From positions 1,240,001 to 1,304,000 of the forward strand of contig OY969575.1 of NCBI GenBank assembly GCA_963701205.1: DNA of 64,000 nt. The letters are read 5' to 3'. The notes below the pieces were generated by a model. The model did not search any database. It was not told where the DNA came from and saw only the letters and a list, made by a program, of their open reading frames with translations. A program made the position numbers and the translations under genes. Within the stretch, counting starts at the first letter, position 1, and the number at the start of each line of letters is the position of its first letter. This document shows, piece by piece, positions 27,276-36,473 of this stretch. Origin of the DNA: JALZKA01 sp963701205. GTDB taxonomy: Bacteria; Actinomycetota; Thermoleophilia; Solirubrobacterales; 70-9.

Positions 27276-28826
27276 CTAGCCGAGGCTGGCGGTGATCGCC
27301 TCGCCGGCGCCGGAGACGAAGTCCACCAGGGGCGCCGGGATGATCCCGAAGAAGACGACCGCGGCCGCCGCGGCGATGGTGAGGCCGATAATGACCGGGC
27401 AGCGATGCCCGCCGAGGCCTTGCGCCTCGACGTCCGCCTCATGGGAACCACCGGCGATCGCAGGCAGAATCCGATGGCCCGCCTCGGGGGTCGGGTCGGC
27501 AAGGTATGCCGGCCGCATCCAGATCGCTGCGATCACTCGCAGGTAATAGGCGAGCGAGATCATCGTGCCGATCACGATCGCGACGCCGAGCCAGGTGTAA
27601 TCCGCGGCGACCGATGCTTCGAGCAGGTAGAGCTTGCCGATGAAGCCCGCGGTTCCCGGAAGTCCGGCCAGGCCGAGCATCGCGATGGTCATTGGCCAGG
27701 CAAGCTCCGGGCGCTCGCGACCAAGCCCCTGGATCTGCCGAATGTCGTCGCCAAAACCGGTCTCGCGCTCGCGGATGGTGATTACTGCAAACGCCGCCAT
27801 GTTCATGAAGCCGTAGGCGACGAGGTAGAAGAAGAGCGCCTGGATTCCCGCTTCGTTTGCGGCCACGATCCCGACGAGCATGTAGCCCGCTTGCGCGATG
27901 CCTGAGTAGCCAAGCATTCGCTTCAGCGAGTTCTGGGTCAGGGCGCCGACGTTGCCGACGATGATCGAGACGGCCGCCAACGCCGCCAACGCGGGCTGCC
28001 AATCGCCGACGGCGGGGCCCAACGCCACCTCGAAGAAGCGGGCGAATACCGCGAACGCAGCGGCCTTGGTGGCGACCGCCATGAAGGCTGTAACCGGGGT
28101 TGGGGCACCTTGGTAGACATCGGGAGTCCACTGGTGAAACGGTGCGATCGAGAGCTTGAACGCAAGGCCCGTGGCGGTCAGCGCCACGCCGATCAGGATC
28201 AGGGGGTCGTCGGCCAGTCCGGCGCCGATCCCACCACGGATTCCGTTGAAGTCGGTTGACCCCGACCCACCGTAGATGAAGGCGAGGCCGTAAAGCAGGG
28301 TCGCGGAGCCGAGCGCCCCAACGATCAGGTACTTGAGCCCAGACTCAAGTGACGCCCGGCGACGCAGGGCGGAACCGCAGAGGACGTACAGGGGGACGGA
28401 CAGGAGCTCCAGCCCGACAAAGAAGATCACCAGGTTTTGGGCCATCGCCAGCATGGCCATGCCGAGCACGGACGCCATCAGGAGCGCCTGGAACTCGCCG
28501 TGCCCGCCGGGGCCGGGCGCGTCGTTGGCTGCCTCCTCACGCCACGAAAGCGGGATGACGAAGATCGCGCACCCGATCGCGATCAGGGTCGCCACCAGGC
28601 CAAGCTCATCCACGCGCAGCGCCCCGGAGACGAGGTCCTTGGATTCCCCGAATTGCCAGATCGAAAGGCCGGCAGTAGCGAGGTAAGCACTCGCGCTCGC
28701 GATCGAAACAACCGTCCGCTGGCCGCGCCCGACCAGCCCGACGAGCAAGACCACCACGAGTCCCACCGTCAGCGCGATGATCGGGCTCAGCCCGGCGTAA
28801 TCGATTTCCGGCGCCGTGAAGGTCAT
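27276..28826 (-). CDS. nuoN: NADH-quinone oxidoreductase subunit N
   Basis: 516 residues, about 14 membrane segments. Antiporter-like core motifs include GLAFKLSIAPFHQWTPDVYQG, a conserved proton-channel Lys/His region, and GYSGIAQAGYMLVGI. It is one of three proton-pumping antiporter-like subunits of the complex I membrane arm. The start ATG overlaps the nuoM stop (ATGA, 28823-28826). Confidence 0.96.
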   Translation of the reverse strand: MTFTAPEIDYAGLSPIIALTVGLVVVLLVGLVGRGQRTVVSIASASAYLATAGLSIWQFGESKDLVSGALRVDELGLVATLIAIGCAIFVIPLSWREEAANDAPGPGGHGEFQALLMASVLGMAMLAMAQNLVIFFVGLELLSVPLYVLCGSALRRRASLESGLKYLIVGALGSATLLYGLAFIYGGSGSTDFNGIRGGIGAGLADDPLILIGVALTATGLAFKLSIAPFHQWTPDVYQGAPTPVTAFMAVATKAAAFAVFARFFEVALGPAVGDWQPALAALAAVSIIVGNVGALTQNSLKRMLGYSGIAQAGYMLVGIVAANEAGIQALFFYLVAYGFMNMAAFAVITIRERETGFGDDIRQIQGLGRERPELAWPMTIAMLGLAGLPGTAGFIGKLYLLEASVAADYTWLGVAIVIGTMISLAYYLRVIAAIWMRPAYLADPTPEAGHRILPAIAGGSHEADVEAQGLGGHRCPVIIGLTIAAAAAVVFFGIIPAPLVDFVSGAGEAITASLG

Positions 28827-30277
28827 TCGGAAACCGCGCCGATCTTGTCCTGAATCGATGCCTCGCCCTGCTTGACGACCACGCCCGGGAACAGCGCGAG
28901 CGCGATGATCACGCCGACCAGCGGGATCAGGACGACCCCGTCGCGCCAGCCGATCTCCCTGGACTCGACGCCCTCCGGCAGGCGGTTGTGCATGGTGCGC
29001 TGGAACATCCGCAGGGCGTAGAAGGCGGCCATCGCAATCCCGGCTGTGGCAACGACCGCGAACGCGGTCTTTTCGTCAAACAGCCCGTTCAAGATGTAGA
29101 ACTCGCCGATGAAGTTGGCGCTGCCGGGAATCGCCAGCGTCGCCATCGTCACGATCAAAAAGCTCGCGGCCAGGATCGGCGCCCGGGTTGCAGCGCCGCC
29201 CATCTGTCGCAAATCGTCAGTTCCGTAGCGCTCGAACAGGAGCGCGATGATCAAGAACATCGGGACGACAACGACCGCGTGATTGACCATCTGGAGCACG
29301 GCTCCGTCCGCCCCGTCGGGGCTGAGGGAGAAGATTCCGAGGGTGATGAAGCCGAGCTGTGCAATCGACGAGTAGCCGGCGATCAGGCGGACGTTGGTTT
29401 GCGTGAACGCCATCGCCGACCCGTACAAGATGGACGCGGTTCCAATCACCAAGATCAACTCCTGGAACTGAATCGTCGCGTCGGGATAGATCGGCAGGAC
29501 GATCCGCAGGAAGCCGTAGGCGGCCACTTTGGAAAGCACGCCTGACAGCAGCGCCAAGACCGGCAGCGGCGCCGCTTTGTAGGCATCCACGATCCAGCCG
29601 TGGAACGGAAAGGCGGGCATCTTCACCAGGAAGGCGGCCAAGAAGAAGCAGAAGATCCAGTCCTGGCTTCCATCGGGCAAGAGGTTCGCACGGAGATCCG
29701 CCATCGCAAACGAGATCTGGCCGCCGTCGGGGGTGGCGAGCACGGCGGTCGCGATCGCGGCGACCAGCATCAAAAGCGATCCCACGAGCGTGTAGATCAT
29801 CATCTTGATCGACGCCCGCACCCGGTCTCCGGTTCCGTACGAGCCGATCAAAAAGAAGAACGGGATCAGCATCAGGTCGAAGAACGCGACGAACAGGAGT
29901 AGGTCCTGCGCCATGAACGCACCAAGCGTTCCGAACTGGGCCAGGCCGAGCATCAAGAAGAAGTTGCGGGGGCGCTCGGGCGATCGCCAGGCGGCCCAGG
30001 TAAAGCACGCGGTCCAAAGCAATGCGGTGATGAGGACCAGGAAGACGCTGATCCCGTCCACGCCCAGTTGGAAGCGGACGCCGAGTTCCGCGATCCACGC
30101 TTCGTCAACGACGTGCTGAAGGCCCGGAATCCCGGAATCAAATCCGACAGCGAGCGCGATCGCCACGCCAAGGGTGCCGAGCGAGCCGAGGGCAGAGACC
30201 GCACCCGCGAGGCGCGCCGGCAGGACGACGACGGCCACACAGGCGGCGATCGGCAGCAGGAGAATGACCGTCAGCAC
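28823..30277 (-). CDS. nuoM: NADH-quinone oxidoreductase subunit M
   Basis: 484 residues from the GTG at 30277, 10 bp after the nuoL stop. A longer open frame upstream overlaps nuoL and is rejected. Motifs: VRFQLGVDGISVFLVLIT, FFFLIGSYGTGDR, the conserved LVKMPAFPFHGWIVDAYKAAP (two blocks with the channel Lys) and YSSIAQLGFITLGIF. About 14 membrane segments. It pumps protons as part of complex I. Confidence 0.96.
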   Translation of the reverse strand: MLTVILLLPIAACVAVVVLPARLAGAVSALGSLGTLGVAIALAVGFDSGIPGLQHVVDEAWIAELGVRFQLGVDGISVFLVLITALLWTACFTWAAWRSPERPRNFFLMLGLAQFGTLGAFMAQDLLLFVAFFDLMLIPFFFLIGSYGTGDRVRASIKMMIYTLVGSLLMLVAAIATAVLATPDGGQISFAMADLRANLLPDGSQDWIFCFFLAAFLVKMPAFPFHGWIVDAYKAAPLPVLALLSGVLSKVAAYGFLRIVLPIYPDATIQFQELILVIGTASILYGSAMAFTQTNVRLIAGYSSIAQLGFITLGIFSLSPDGADGAVLQMVNHAVVVVPMFLIIALLFERYGTDDLRQMGGAATRAPILAASFLIVTMATLAIPGSANFIGEFYILNGLFDEKTAFAVVATAGIAMAAFYALRMFQRTMHNRLPEGVESREIGWRDGVVLIPLVGVIIALALFPGVVVKQGEASIQDKIGAVSE

Positions 30278-30287
30278 CGCGCGCCGA

Positions 30288-32294
30288 TCATGAGGAGACC
30301 ACCAGGAAGTAGAGGGCCAGGGCCGCGAAGCCACCGAGCAAAAGCAGGGCGTAGGCCCGGACGAAGCCGGACTGGGCGCCACGAACCAGGATGCCAGCCT
30401 CCCGCACCGCTCCCACCGTCGCGGCGACAAGTCCCTGGACGACGACTCGCTCGACGACCTCGTGGGCAAAACGCCCGGCGCGGATCAGCGGTGTGTAGAT
30501 GACCCTGTCGATCAGCTCGTCGAAGTACCACTTGCGCTCGAGGAAGTCATGCACCGGCTTGATCCGGTCACGCAGCCGCAGGGTCAAGCCGGGGCTGCGG
30601 ATGTAGACGAGCCAGGCAAGGGCGATGCCCGCGAACGCGACGAGCGCGCCGACTAGCAGGCCGAGGTAGGCGGATTCCTCTGACGGGACGATGTGGAAGA
30701 AGTGCGAATCCGCGAAGGAACCTTCAAGGAAGTGCTCCATTCCGGCGGTGACGCCAGGAATCTGGAGCGCTCCGGCGACAACTGCAAGAAGTCCAAGGAC
30801 GCCCATCGCGATCCGCATCGGGGCCGCCCGCTCGGCGATGTGGTGCTCGGCGCCAGGGAAGCCGACATCGGTGTCTTCCTGCTCCCCGGTTGCCGGGTTT
30901 TGGTGCTCGCCGTGGGCGAGTCGGCCTTGCTCAAGCTCGCGTGCCTCCGCGCACGGCTCGCCGAAGACAACCCGGAAGCCAATTCGAAACGAGTAGAACG
31001 CGGTGAGGAAGGCGGCGAGGTAGCCGCCGATCGCAAACGTCCAGTACATCCCGCCGCGTTCGGCAGCAAAGACAAGGATCTCGTCCTTGGAGAAGAACCC
31101 GGACATCCCTGGAAAGCCGGCAAGAGCAAGCGCGCCGATGATCAACAGGAGGGACGTGAACGGCATCGCCTTGCGAAACCCGGACATGCGGTCGATGTTC
31201 TGGCGGGACGCCATTGCGCCGATGATCGACCCGGCGGCCATGAACAAAAGGGCCTTGAAGAAGGCGTGGGTCATCAGGTGGAAGATTCCGGCGGTGTAGG
31301 CGCCGATCGAGACGCCCACGATCATGTAGCCGATCTGGCTCATCGTCGAATACGCGATGATTCGCTTCAGATCGGTGACCACCAGCGCGATCGTTGCCGC
31401 GACGATCAGCGTGGCCAGCCCGGTGAAGGCAGCGATGTCCGCCGCGGTTGGCGCCAGTTCAAACAGGGGGTGCGCCCGCGCGATCAAATACACGCCTGCG
31501 GTGACCATCGTTGCCGCGTGGATCAGGGCGCTGACCGGAGTCGGACCTTCCATCGCGTCTGGAAGCCACGTATGGAATGGCAGTTGCGCCGACTTGGCAA
31601 AGGCGCCGACCAAAAGCAATAGGCAGATCGCAACGATCGTGCCGTCGTTTGTCGCGAAGTGCTCGTGCGACGCCTCAAAGACGTCCAGGTATTCGAAGGT
31701 TCCAAGCTCACGGAAGATCAGGAACGCCGCCAAAACCAGGCCGACGTCGCCAATCACGTTGATGACGAACGCCTTCATCCCCGCCCGCGTCGCGCTTTGG
31801 CGTCGGTACCAGTACGAGATCAACGCATACGAGGCAAAGCCGACGAACGCCCAGCCGACGATCAAAAGGACGAAGTTGCCGGCGAGGATCAACAGCAGCA
31901 TCGAGAAGACAAAGAAGTTCAGGTAGCTGAAGAACCGCGCGTAGCCCTTGTCGGAGACCATGTAGGCGACCGAGTAGAGGTGGATCAGGGTCGAGACGCC
32001 GGTGACCACGAGGCACATGACGACGGCCAGCGGATCGACCAAGATTCCGAGGTTGATGTCAAGGCCGACAGCGGTGGCGTAGTCGTAGAGAACCGAGGTG
32101 AGCTGCCGGGCTTCCCCGGGCTCGCCCAGCAGGGCGACGAAGGCGCCGATCGCGTTCAGGAAAGAAAGCCCGATCGCCGCGGTCCCAATCCAGCCGGCGC
32201 TGCGGCCGGGCAGAACGCGCCAGCTCAAGGCGATCAGGATCGAGCCCACCAGCGGGCAGAGCAGGATCAGCCAGCCATACGTCGTTGCGCTCAT
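30288..32294 (-). CDS. nuoL: NADH-quinone oxidoreductase subunit L
   Basis: 668 residues, typical length. Motifs include LFSYLNFFVFSM-type early helices, FAKSAQLPFHTWLPDAMEGPT (two blocks), SALIHAATMVTAGVYLIAR and YSTMSQIGYMIVGV. The long C-terminal region holds the lateral helix that spans the membrane arm. A hydrophilic loop around 445-475 is rich in Glu and His. The ATG overlaps the nuoK stop by 4 bp. Confidence 0.97.
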   Translation of the reverse strand: MSATTYGWLILLCPLVGSILIALSWRVLPGRSAGWIGTAAIGLSFLNAIGAFVALLGEPGEARQLTSVLYDYATAVGLDINLGILVDPLAVVMCLVVTGVSTLIHLYSVAYMVSDKGYARFFSYLNFFVFSMLLLILAGNFVLLIVGWAFVGFASYALISYWYRRQSATRAGMKAFVINVIGDVGLVLAAFLIFRELGTFEYLDVFEASHEHFATNDGTIVAICLLLLVGAFAKSAQLPFHTWLPDAMEGPTPVSALIHAATMVTAGVYLIARAHPLFELAPTAADIAAFTGLATLIVAATIALVVTDLKRIIAYSTMSQIGYMIVGVSIGAYTAGIFHLMTHAFFKALLFMAAGSIIGAMASRQNIDRMSGFRKAMPFTSLLLIIGALALAGFPGMSGFFSKDEILVFAAERGGMYWTFAIGGYLAAFLTAFYSFRIGFRVVFGEPCAEARELEQGRLAHGEHQNPATGEQEDTDVGFPGAEHHIAERAAPMRIAMGVLGLLAVVAGALQIPGVTAGMEHFLEGSFADSHFFHIVPSEESAYLGLLVGALVAFAGIALAWLVYIRSPGLTLRLRDRIKPVHDFLERKWYFDELIDRVIYTPLIRAGRFAHEVVERVVVQGLVAATVGAVREAGILVRGAQSGFVRAYALLLLGGFAALALYFLVVSS

Positions 32295-32590
32295 CCGCGC
32301 AAGCTCCGAATCTCGTCCACGTTGAGCGGCAGGCTGCGGCGGAACATGGCGACGATCAGGCCGAGGCCCACGACGACTTCACACGCGGCGACGACCATCA
32401 CGACGAGCGCAAAGACGTGACCGTCCTGGTTGCCGATCGAGCGTGAGAACGCGACCAGGGCGAGGTTGCCGGCGTTCAGCATCAACTCGAGGCACAGGAG
32501 GATCACCAACGGACTGCGGCGCAGCAGGACGCCCGCTGCACCGATCGCAAACAGCAGCGCCGAGAGGACGAGGTACCACTCAATTGCCAA
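32291..32590 (-). CDS. nuoK: NADH-quinone oxidoreductase subunit K
   Basis: 99 residues from a TTG at 32590, giving the normal ~100-residue length (AIEWYLVLSALLFAIGAAGVL). Three membrane helices; the second has LCLELMLNAGNLALVAF with the conserved channel Glu and the third has ACEVVVGLGLIVAMFR with the second Glu. The TTG lies 11 nt inside the end of nuoJ (TTGGCAATTGA), so translation should depend on termination of nuoJ. No better start is available. Confidence 0.94.
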   Translation of the reverse strand: MAIEWYLVLSALLFAIGAAGVLLRRSPLVILLCLELMLNAGNLALVAFSRSIGNQDGHVFALVVMVVAACEVVVGLGLIVAMFRRSLPLNVDEIRSLRG

Positions 32591-33104
32591 TTTCGACCTC
32601 ACCCTTGCGGCGCGCGGCAAGCACCACGGCGCCAACGGCGGCGACCAGGAGCAGCAGCGACGCTGCCTCGAACGCGATCAGGAATCGTTCAAGCAGGAGT
32701 TCGCCAATCGCCTGCGGCGATCCGAATCCGGTCGGGATCGTCGGGCCCTCGCCGCCAAGCGACTTGAGGCCGGTGCCCAGGATCGCGACCGAAAGCTCGA
32801 TAAAGATGGCTGCCGCCAGGAGCGGAGCTAGAAAACGCTGGCCCGCGATCGGCTCCCACAGGGGCTCCTCGGTGTTGCCGACGTAGGCGGCAACGAAGAG
32901 GTAGAGAACCATGACCGCCCCCGCGTAGACAACGACCTGAGCCGCTGCCAGAAATTCCGCGTGGAGTAGCAAGAAGAGGCCGGCGAGTGAGACGAGATGT
33001 ACCACCAGCGCCAGCACGCTGTAGAACGGGTTGCGCAACGCGATGACCGCGACTGCACCACCAAGCGCGCCAAGGGCTCCCACGAAGAATGCGACCTCTT
33101 CCAT
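32580..33104 (-). CDS. nuoJ: NADH-quinone oxidoreductase subunit J
   Basis: 174 residues, five membrane segments: FFVGALGALGGAVAVIALRN, SVLALVVHLVSLAGLFLLL, the conserved VVYAGAVMVLYLFVAAYVG helix, and two more. It heads the nuoJKLMN operon. TAGGAT on the minus strand (33119-33114) ends 9 nt before its ATG. Confidence 0.96.
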   Translation of the reverse strand: MEEVAFFVGALGALGGAVAVIALRNPFYSVLALVVHLVSLAGLFLLLHAEFLAAAQVVVYAGAVMVLYLFVAAYVGNTEEPLWEPIAGQRFLAPLLAAAIFIELSVAILGTGLKSLGGEGPTIPTGFGSPQAIGELLLERFLIAFEAASLLLLVAAVGAVVLAARRKGEVEIGN

Positions 33105-33113
33105 CCGTCGCGC

Positions 33114-33119
33114 ATCCTA
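33114..33119 (-). promoter_or_regulatory. Promoter -10 of the nuoJKLMN operon, leaderless type
   Basis: TAGGAT on the minus strand, 9 nt before the nuoJ ATG. It gives the second complex I block its own promoter, separate from nuoA-I. Confidence 0.5.
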
Positions 33120-33163
33120 TTCGCGAAGGGCGGCTCCCGATGCACGGACCTTTGGCCGGAGGG

Positions 33164-34075
33164 CTAGGCGGTGGCAGCCAGGTCCGCGATCGCATCCACG
33201 ACTGCGTCAGGGGCCTCGATCTGTGGCGTGTGGCCGATGCCCTCGAGCAGCCGGAGCTTGGCGTGTGGAATTGCCTTGATCAACTCGTCAGCGCCCGCCG
33301 GCATGCACAGCCGGTCCTTGTCCCCCCAGATAACGGTCACCGGCGCCTTGATCCGATCGGCTTCGAACGCATGATCGAGGTCGCCCCGGATTCCCTTCAC
33401 GTACTCGATCCTGCGGGCGACCACGGTGCGATCGTCGTTGAACTGGGTGAAGCGGTCGATCACCTCCTGGTCCACCGTTGCCGGATCGCCAAAGCCGAGG
33501 GTTCTGTAGAAACGCCCAACGATGCCTCGCACGGCCGCCGGCGAGACGGGGGCGGGCATCGTAATGAGGGTGTTGACGATCGGAATGCGGTCGGCCGCAA
33601 AGAAGAACCGGGCCATTCGCACGCCCGCGGGGGCGATGGGGACGATGCCGGCAATCGGCAAATCGTGGCGCTCGGCAAGACGCAGGCACACCCAGCCCCC
33701 AAGCGAGTTGCCGACCACGACGACTTTGCGGCCCGTCTTGGCTGCAGCGGTGACGACGGCGTCCTCGGCGAAGTCGGTCAGCTGGTCGAGCGCGTTCTCG
33801 ATCTCCATGGGTGGCGCAACGCCAAACCCGGGTTGGTCGTAGGCAATCGCAGCCTGCCCGCGAGCGGCGAGGCGCTCAAGCACCGTCAGCCAGGTTTCAG
33901 CGTTGTCGAGCCAGCCGTGCAGCAGGATCACGGGCGGCCCGTCGCCGCGTGCCGTCAGGGCTCGCGTGGGGACCCCACCCACGGTGACGCGCTTGCGGTC
34001 GAGCCGGGGCGCGGGCGGCGGCGGTGCCGACCGCGACGGCTCGTCCTTGTCGCCAAGGCGGATCGCGGGGTTCAT
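33164..34075 (-). CDS. Alpha/beta hydrolase
   Basis: 303 residues. Oxyanion loop HGWLDNAETW (about 53-62), nucleophile elbow VVGNSLGGW with Ser, acid in VIWGDKDRLCMP and His in GIGHTPQIEAPD. This is the classical lipase/meta-cleavage-product-hydrolase type fold. The first ~25 residues are Pro-rich and disordered. The ATG overlaps the stop of the upstream esterase (ATGA, 34072-34075). It is the last gene of the thiolase-ACAD-esterase operon, so acyl-ester or ring-cleavage product hydrolysis is plausible. Confidence 0.9.
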   Translation of the reverse strand: MNPAIRLGDKDEPSRSAPPPPAPRLDRKRVTVGGVPTRALTARGDGPPVILLHGWLDNAETWLTVLERLAARGQAAIAYDQPGFGVAPPMEIENALDQLTDFAEDAVVTAAAKTGRKVVVVGNSLGGWVCLRLAERHDLPIAGIVPIAPAGVRMARFFFAADRIPIVNTLITMPAPVSPAAVRGIVGRFYRTLGFGDPATVDQEVIDRFTQFNDDRTVVARRIEYVKGIRGDLDHAFEADRIKAPVTVIWGDKDRLCMPAGADELIKAIPHAKLRLLEGIGHTPQIEAPDAVVDAIADLAATA

Positions 34076-35304
34076 ACGGGCGTCTTCTGGGCGCTGACAT
34101 CGGCGGCTGCCGGGTCTTCCGGCAGGGCTTCGATAACGGTGCGCAAAAAGCGCTCGATCCCCTCGATCACGCGCGCGGTTCGCAACGACGGAAACAGATC
34201 GAAGGCGTGCTCGCCGCCCGGCAACTCGACGTAGAGCGTCGTGGACTTCGAGGTTGCCTCCAGTCGCCTGGCGAACTCACGCGCGTCCGCAACCGGAATG
34301 AGCGTGTCGTCGGTGCCGTGGAAGATCATGAATGGGGGCGCGTCGGGGTGAACCCGGTGAATTGGTGAGTTTTGGCGATACAGGTCCGGATCGTCGGCGA
34401 GCGATTGCTTGATGACGATCTTGGACAAAAGCCAGGACTCGAAACCGGGCCAATAGACGTCCTGCGCGTCCGTCAGGTCGTAGATGCCATAGAACGGAAC
34501 GGCGGCGATGACGGATGTGTCGGCGTCCTCGAACCCCGGTTGCAAAGCCGGGTCGTTGGCGGTCAGCGCCGCCAGCGCCGTCAGGTGTCCGCCCGCCGAG
34601 CCGCCCGTGATGCAGATCCGTTTCGGATCGACGCCAAGCTCCGCGGCATTGGCCCTGACCCAAGCGATCGCCCGTTTGACGTCGATCACATGGTCGGGCA
34701 TCGTCGCCCGGGGGCTGAGCCGGTAATCGACGTTGAAGCCGATCCATCCGTTCGACGCCAGGTGGTTCAAGAGCGGGATGCCCTGTTCCTGGCGCGAGCC
34801 GAGGATCCAGCCGCCGCCGTGAACCTCGATGACCGCCGGCCGCAGCTTGCCGCCCGGTGCCGCCCGTCGCGGCCGGTAGATATCGAGCCGCACGATTCGT
34901 TCCGGCTCGCGATGAAACACAACGGCTCGTTGCCGTTTTACCGAACGCGCGAAGAACGTCAAAAGCGGCACCACCAGGTGGCTGCGGGGCAGTCGGGTGG
35001 GGGCGGGGCCGCCAGGGATCTCGGCCAGCTCGTCGCGTATCGCCGTCGCGCTTTGCCAGGCGGCCCAGGCCAGGCGGGCTTCCCAGACGAGCAGGGCGGC
35101 CATCAGCGCGATCACCACGCCTCCCAGGCCGCCGCCGGGAACCGATGTGATTGCGGCGATCGCGATCAGAGCCGCGAGGATCGCGACGTATTGAAACGCG
35201 AACTCGCGGGCGAGATAGCGGGTGAACCAGCGAACCACGCGCAGCACCACGGCCGGTGGGGCGTGCAATCGTGCCAGCGCCCAGAGCCGCCTGATTAGCC
35301 CCAC
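34072..35304 (-). CDS. Membrane-anchored esterase/lipase (hormone-sensitive-lipase-like)
   Basis: 410 residues from a GTG that shares one base with the acyl-CoA dehydrogenase stop (TAGTG). Residues ~25-75 include two hydrophobic helices (FAFQYVAILAALIAIAAI; GGLGGVVIALMAALLVW). The catalytic domain has the HSL oxyanion motif VHGGGWILGSR, nucleophile GGSAGGH, acid in FHGTDDTLIP and His in GGEHAFDLF. It should hydrolyse esters at the membrane, supplying acyl or alcohol parts to the enzymes encoded upstream. Confidence 0.9.
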   Translation of the reverse strand: MGLIRRLWALARLHAPPAVVLRVVRWFTRYLAREFAFQYVAILAALIAIAAITSVPGGGLGGVVIALMAALLVWEARLAWAAWQSATAIRDELAEIPGGPAPTRLPRSHLVVPLLTFFARSVKRQRAVVFHREPERIVRLDIYRPRRAAPGGKLRPAVIEVHGGGWILGSRQEQGIPLLNHLASNGWIGFNVDYRLSPRATMPDHVIDVKRAIAWVRANAAELGVDPKRICITGGSAGGHLTALAALTANDPALQPGFEDADTSVIAAVPFYGIYDLTDAQDVYWPGFESWLLSKIVIKQSLADDPDLYRQNSPIHRVHPDAPPFMIFHGTDDTLIPVADAREFARRLEATSKSTTLYVELPGGEHAFDLFPSLRTARVIEGIERFLRTVIEALPEDPAAADVSAQKTPV

Positions 35305-36446
35305 TACAGGCCGAACGTCTTGGCGACGATCTCGCGCTGGATTTCCGAGGTCCCGCCGTAGATCGTCGAGACCAGGGTGGCGCGGACGTGGCGCTCCATG
35401 TCGTACTCGGACGCGTAGCCGTAGCCGCCCATCATCTGCATGCCCTCAAGCGCGACCTTCTTGGCCGTCTCGGTGACCTTGAGCTTGGCCATCGAAGCTT
35501 CCCGTGGCAGCATCTGGCTTGGGTCGGAGTCAACCTTCTGGGCGACGTCATAGACGAGCAACCGGCAGCACTCGAGCTCCGTTGCGAGGTCGGCGATCCG
35601 GTGGCTGATCGTCTGAAACGAGCCGATCGGCTTGCCGAACTGCTTGCGTTCCTTGACGTAGGCCAAGACATCGTCGAACGCGCGCTGGCCGATCCCCAGC
35701 ATCATCGCCGCCAGGATCAGGCGCTCAACGTTGAGCCCTGCCATCAGCTGGGTCCAGGCCTGGCCTTCCTGCCCAAGGACCCGGTCCGCGGGGATCTCGC
35801 AGTCGGTGAAGAAGAGGTCGTTGACCTCGCGCCCGCCCATCGTCTCGATCGGCCGGATCTCGAGCCCTTCGGCGTCGGCGGGGACCGAGATCATCGTCAG
35901 GCCCTCGTGCTTTGTGCCGGACCGGTCAGACCGCGCGATCACCAGGATGTGGGCGGCGTTGTGGGCGCCCGAGATCCAGGTCTTCTGCCCGTTCAGGATG
36001 TAGCTGCCGTTGGCCCGCTCGGCCCGGCAGGTAAGGCTGCCCACGTCGGATCCGGCCTCGGGTTCGGACATGGCGATCGCCTCGACGTTGCCCTTGGCAA
36101 TGCCTGCAAGGATCTCCTGCTTTTGCTCCTCGGTCCCGAAGCGCTCGTAGGCGCCGGCAACGATCGACGAGATCCCGAACTCGCCCGCCGGGATCTGGCC
36201 GTGGCCGATCTCCTCAAGCAGGATGCAAAGGTCCACCATGCCGCCGCCAGAGCCGCCGTAGGCCTCCGGGATCGCGGCCCCGAGCCAGCCGAGCTCGCCC
36301 AGCCGCCGGTAGAGCTCCATGTTCTGGAAATCGGTGTAGCCCTTGGTCAGCTGCTCGCGCTGCTCCTGCGTGCCGCACTCGCGGGCGGCGAAATCGCGAA
36401 TGGCTTCGCGAAAGGCGACCTGCTCGTCGCTGAGCTCGATTGACAT
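35304..36446 (-). CDS. Acyl-CoA dehydrogenase
   Basis: 380 residues. Opens IELSDEQVAFREAIRDFAARE; FAD/acyl motifs AMSEPEAGSDVGSL and LNGQKTWISGA; the C-terminal MMGGYGYASEYDMERHVR and RATLVSTIYGGTSEIQREIVAK. The catalytic-base Glu in the usual late position before the GGTSEIQ segment is not obvious from reading alone. FAD-dependent first step of beta-oxidation of an unknown acyl-CoA. It follows the thiolase gene by 27 bp. Confidence 0.93.
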   Translation of the reverse strand: MSIELSDEQVAFREAIRDFAARECGTQEQREQLTKGYTDFQNMELYRRLGELGWLGAAIPEAYGGSGGGMVDLCILLEEIGHGQIPAGEFGISSIVAGAYERFGTEEQKQEILAGIAKGNVEAIAMSEPEAGSDVGSLTCRAERANGSYILNGQKTWISGAHNAAHILVIARSDRSGTKHEGLTMISVPADAEGLEIRPIETMGGREVNDLFFTDCEIPADRVLGQEGQAWTQLMAGLNVERLILAAMMLGIGQRAFDDVLAYVKERKQFGKPIGSFQTISHRIADLATELECCRLLVYDVAQKVDSDPSQMLPREASMAKLKVTETAKKVALEGMQMMGGYGYASEYDMERHVRATLVSTIYGGTSEIQREIVAKTFGL

Positions 36447-36473
36447 CTTGTGGATTCGCTCCTTGTCTGGAAG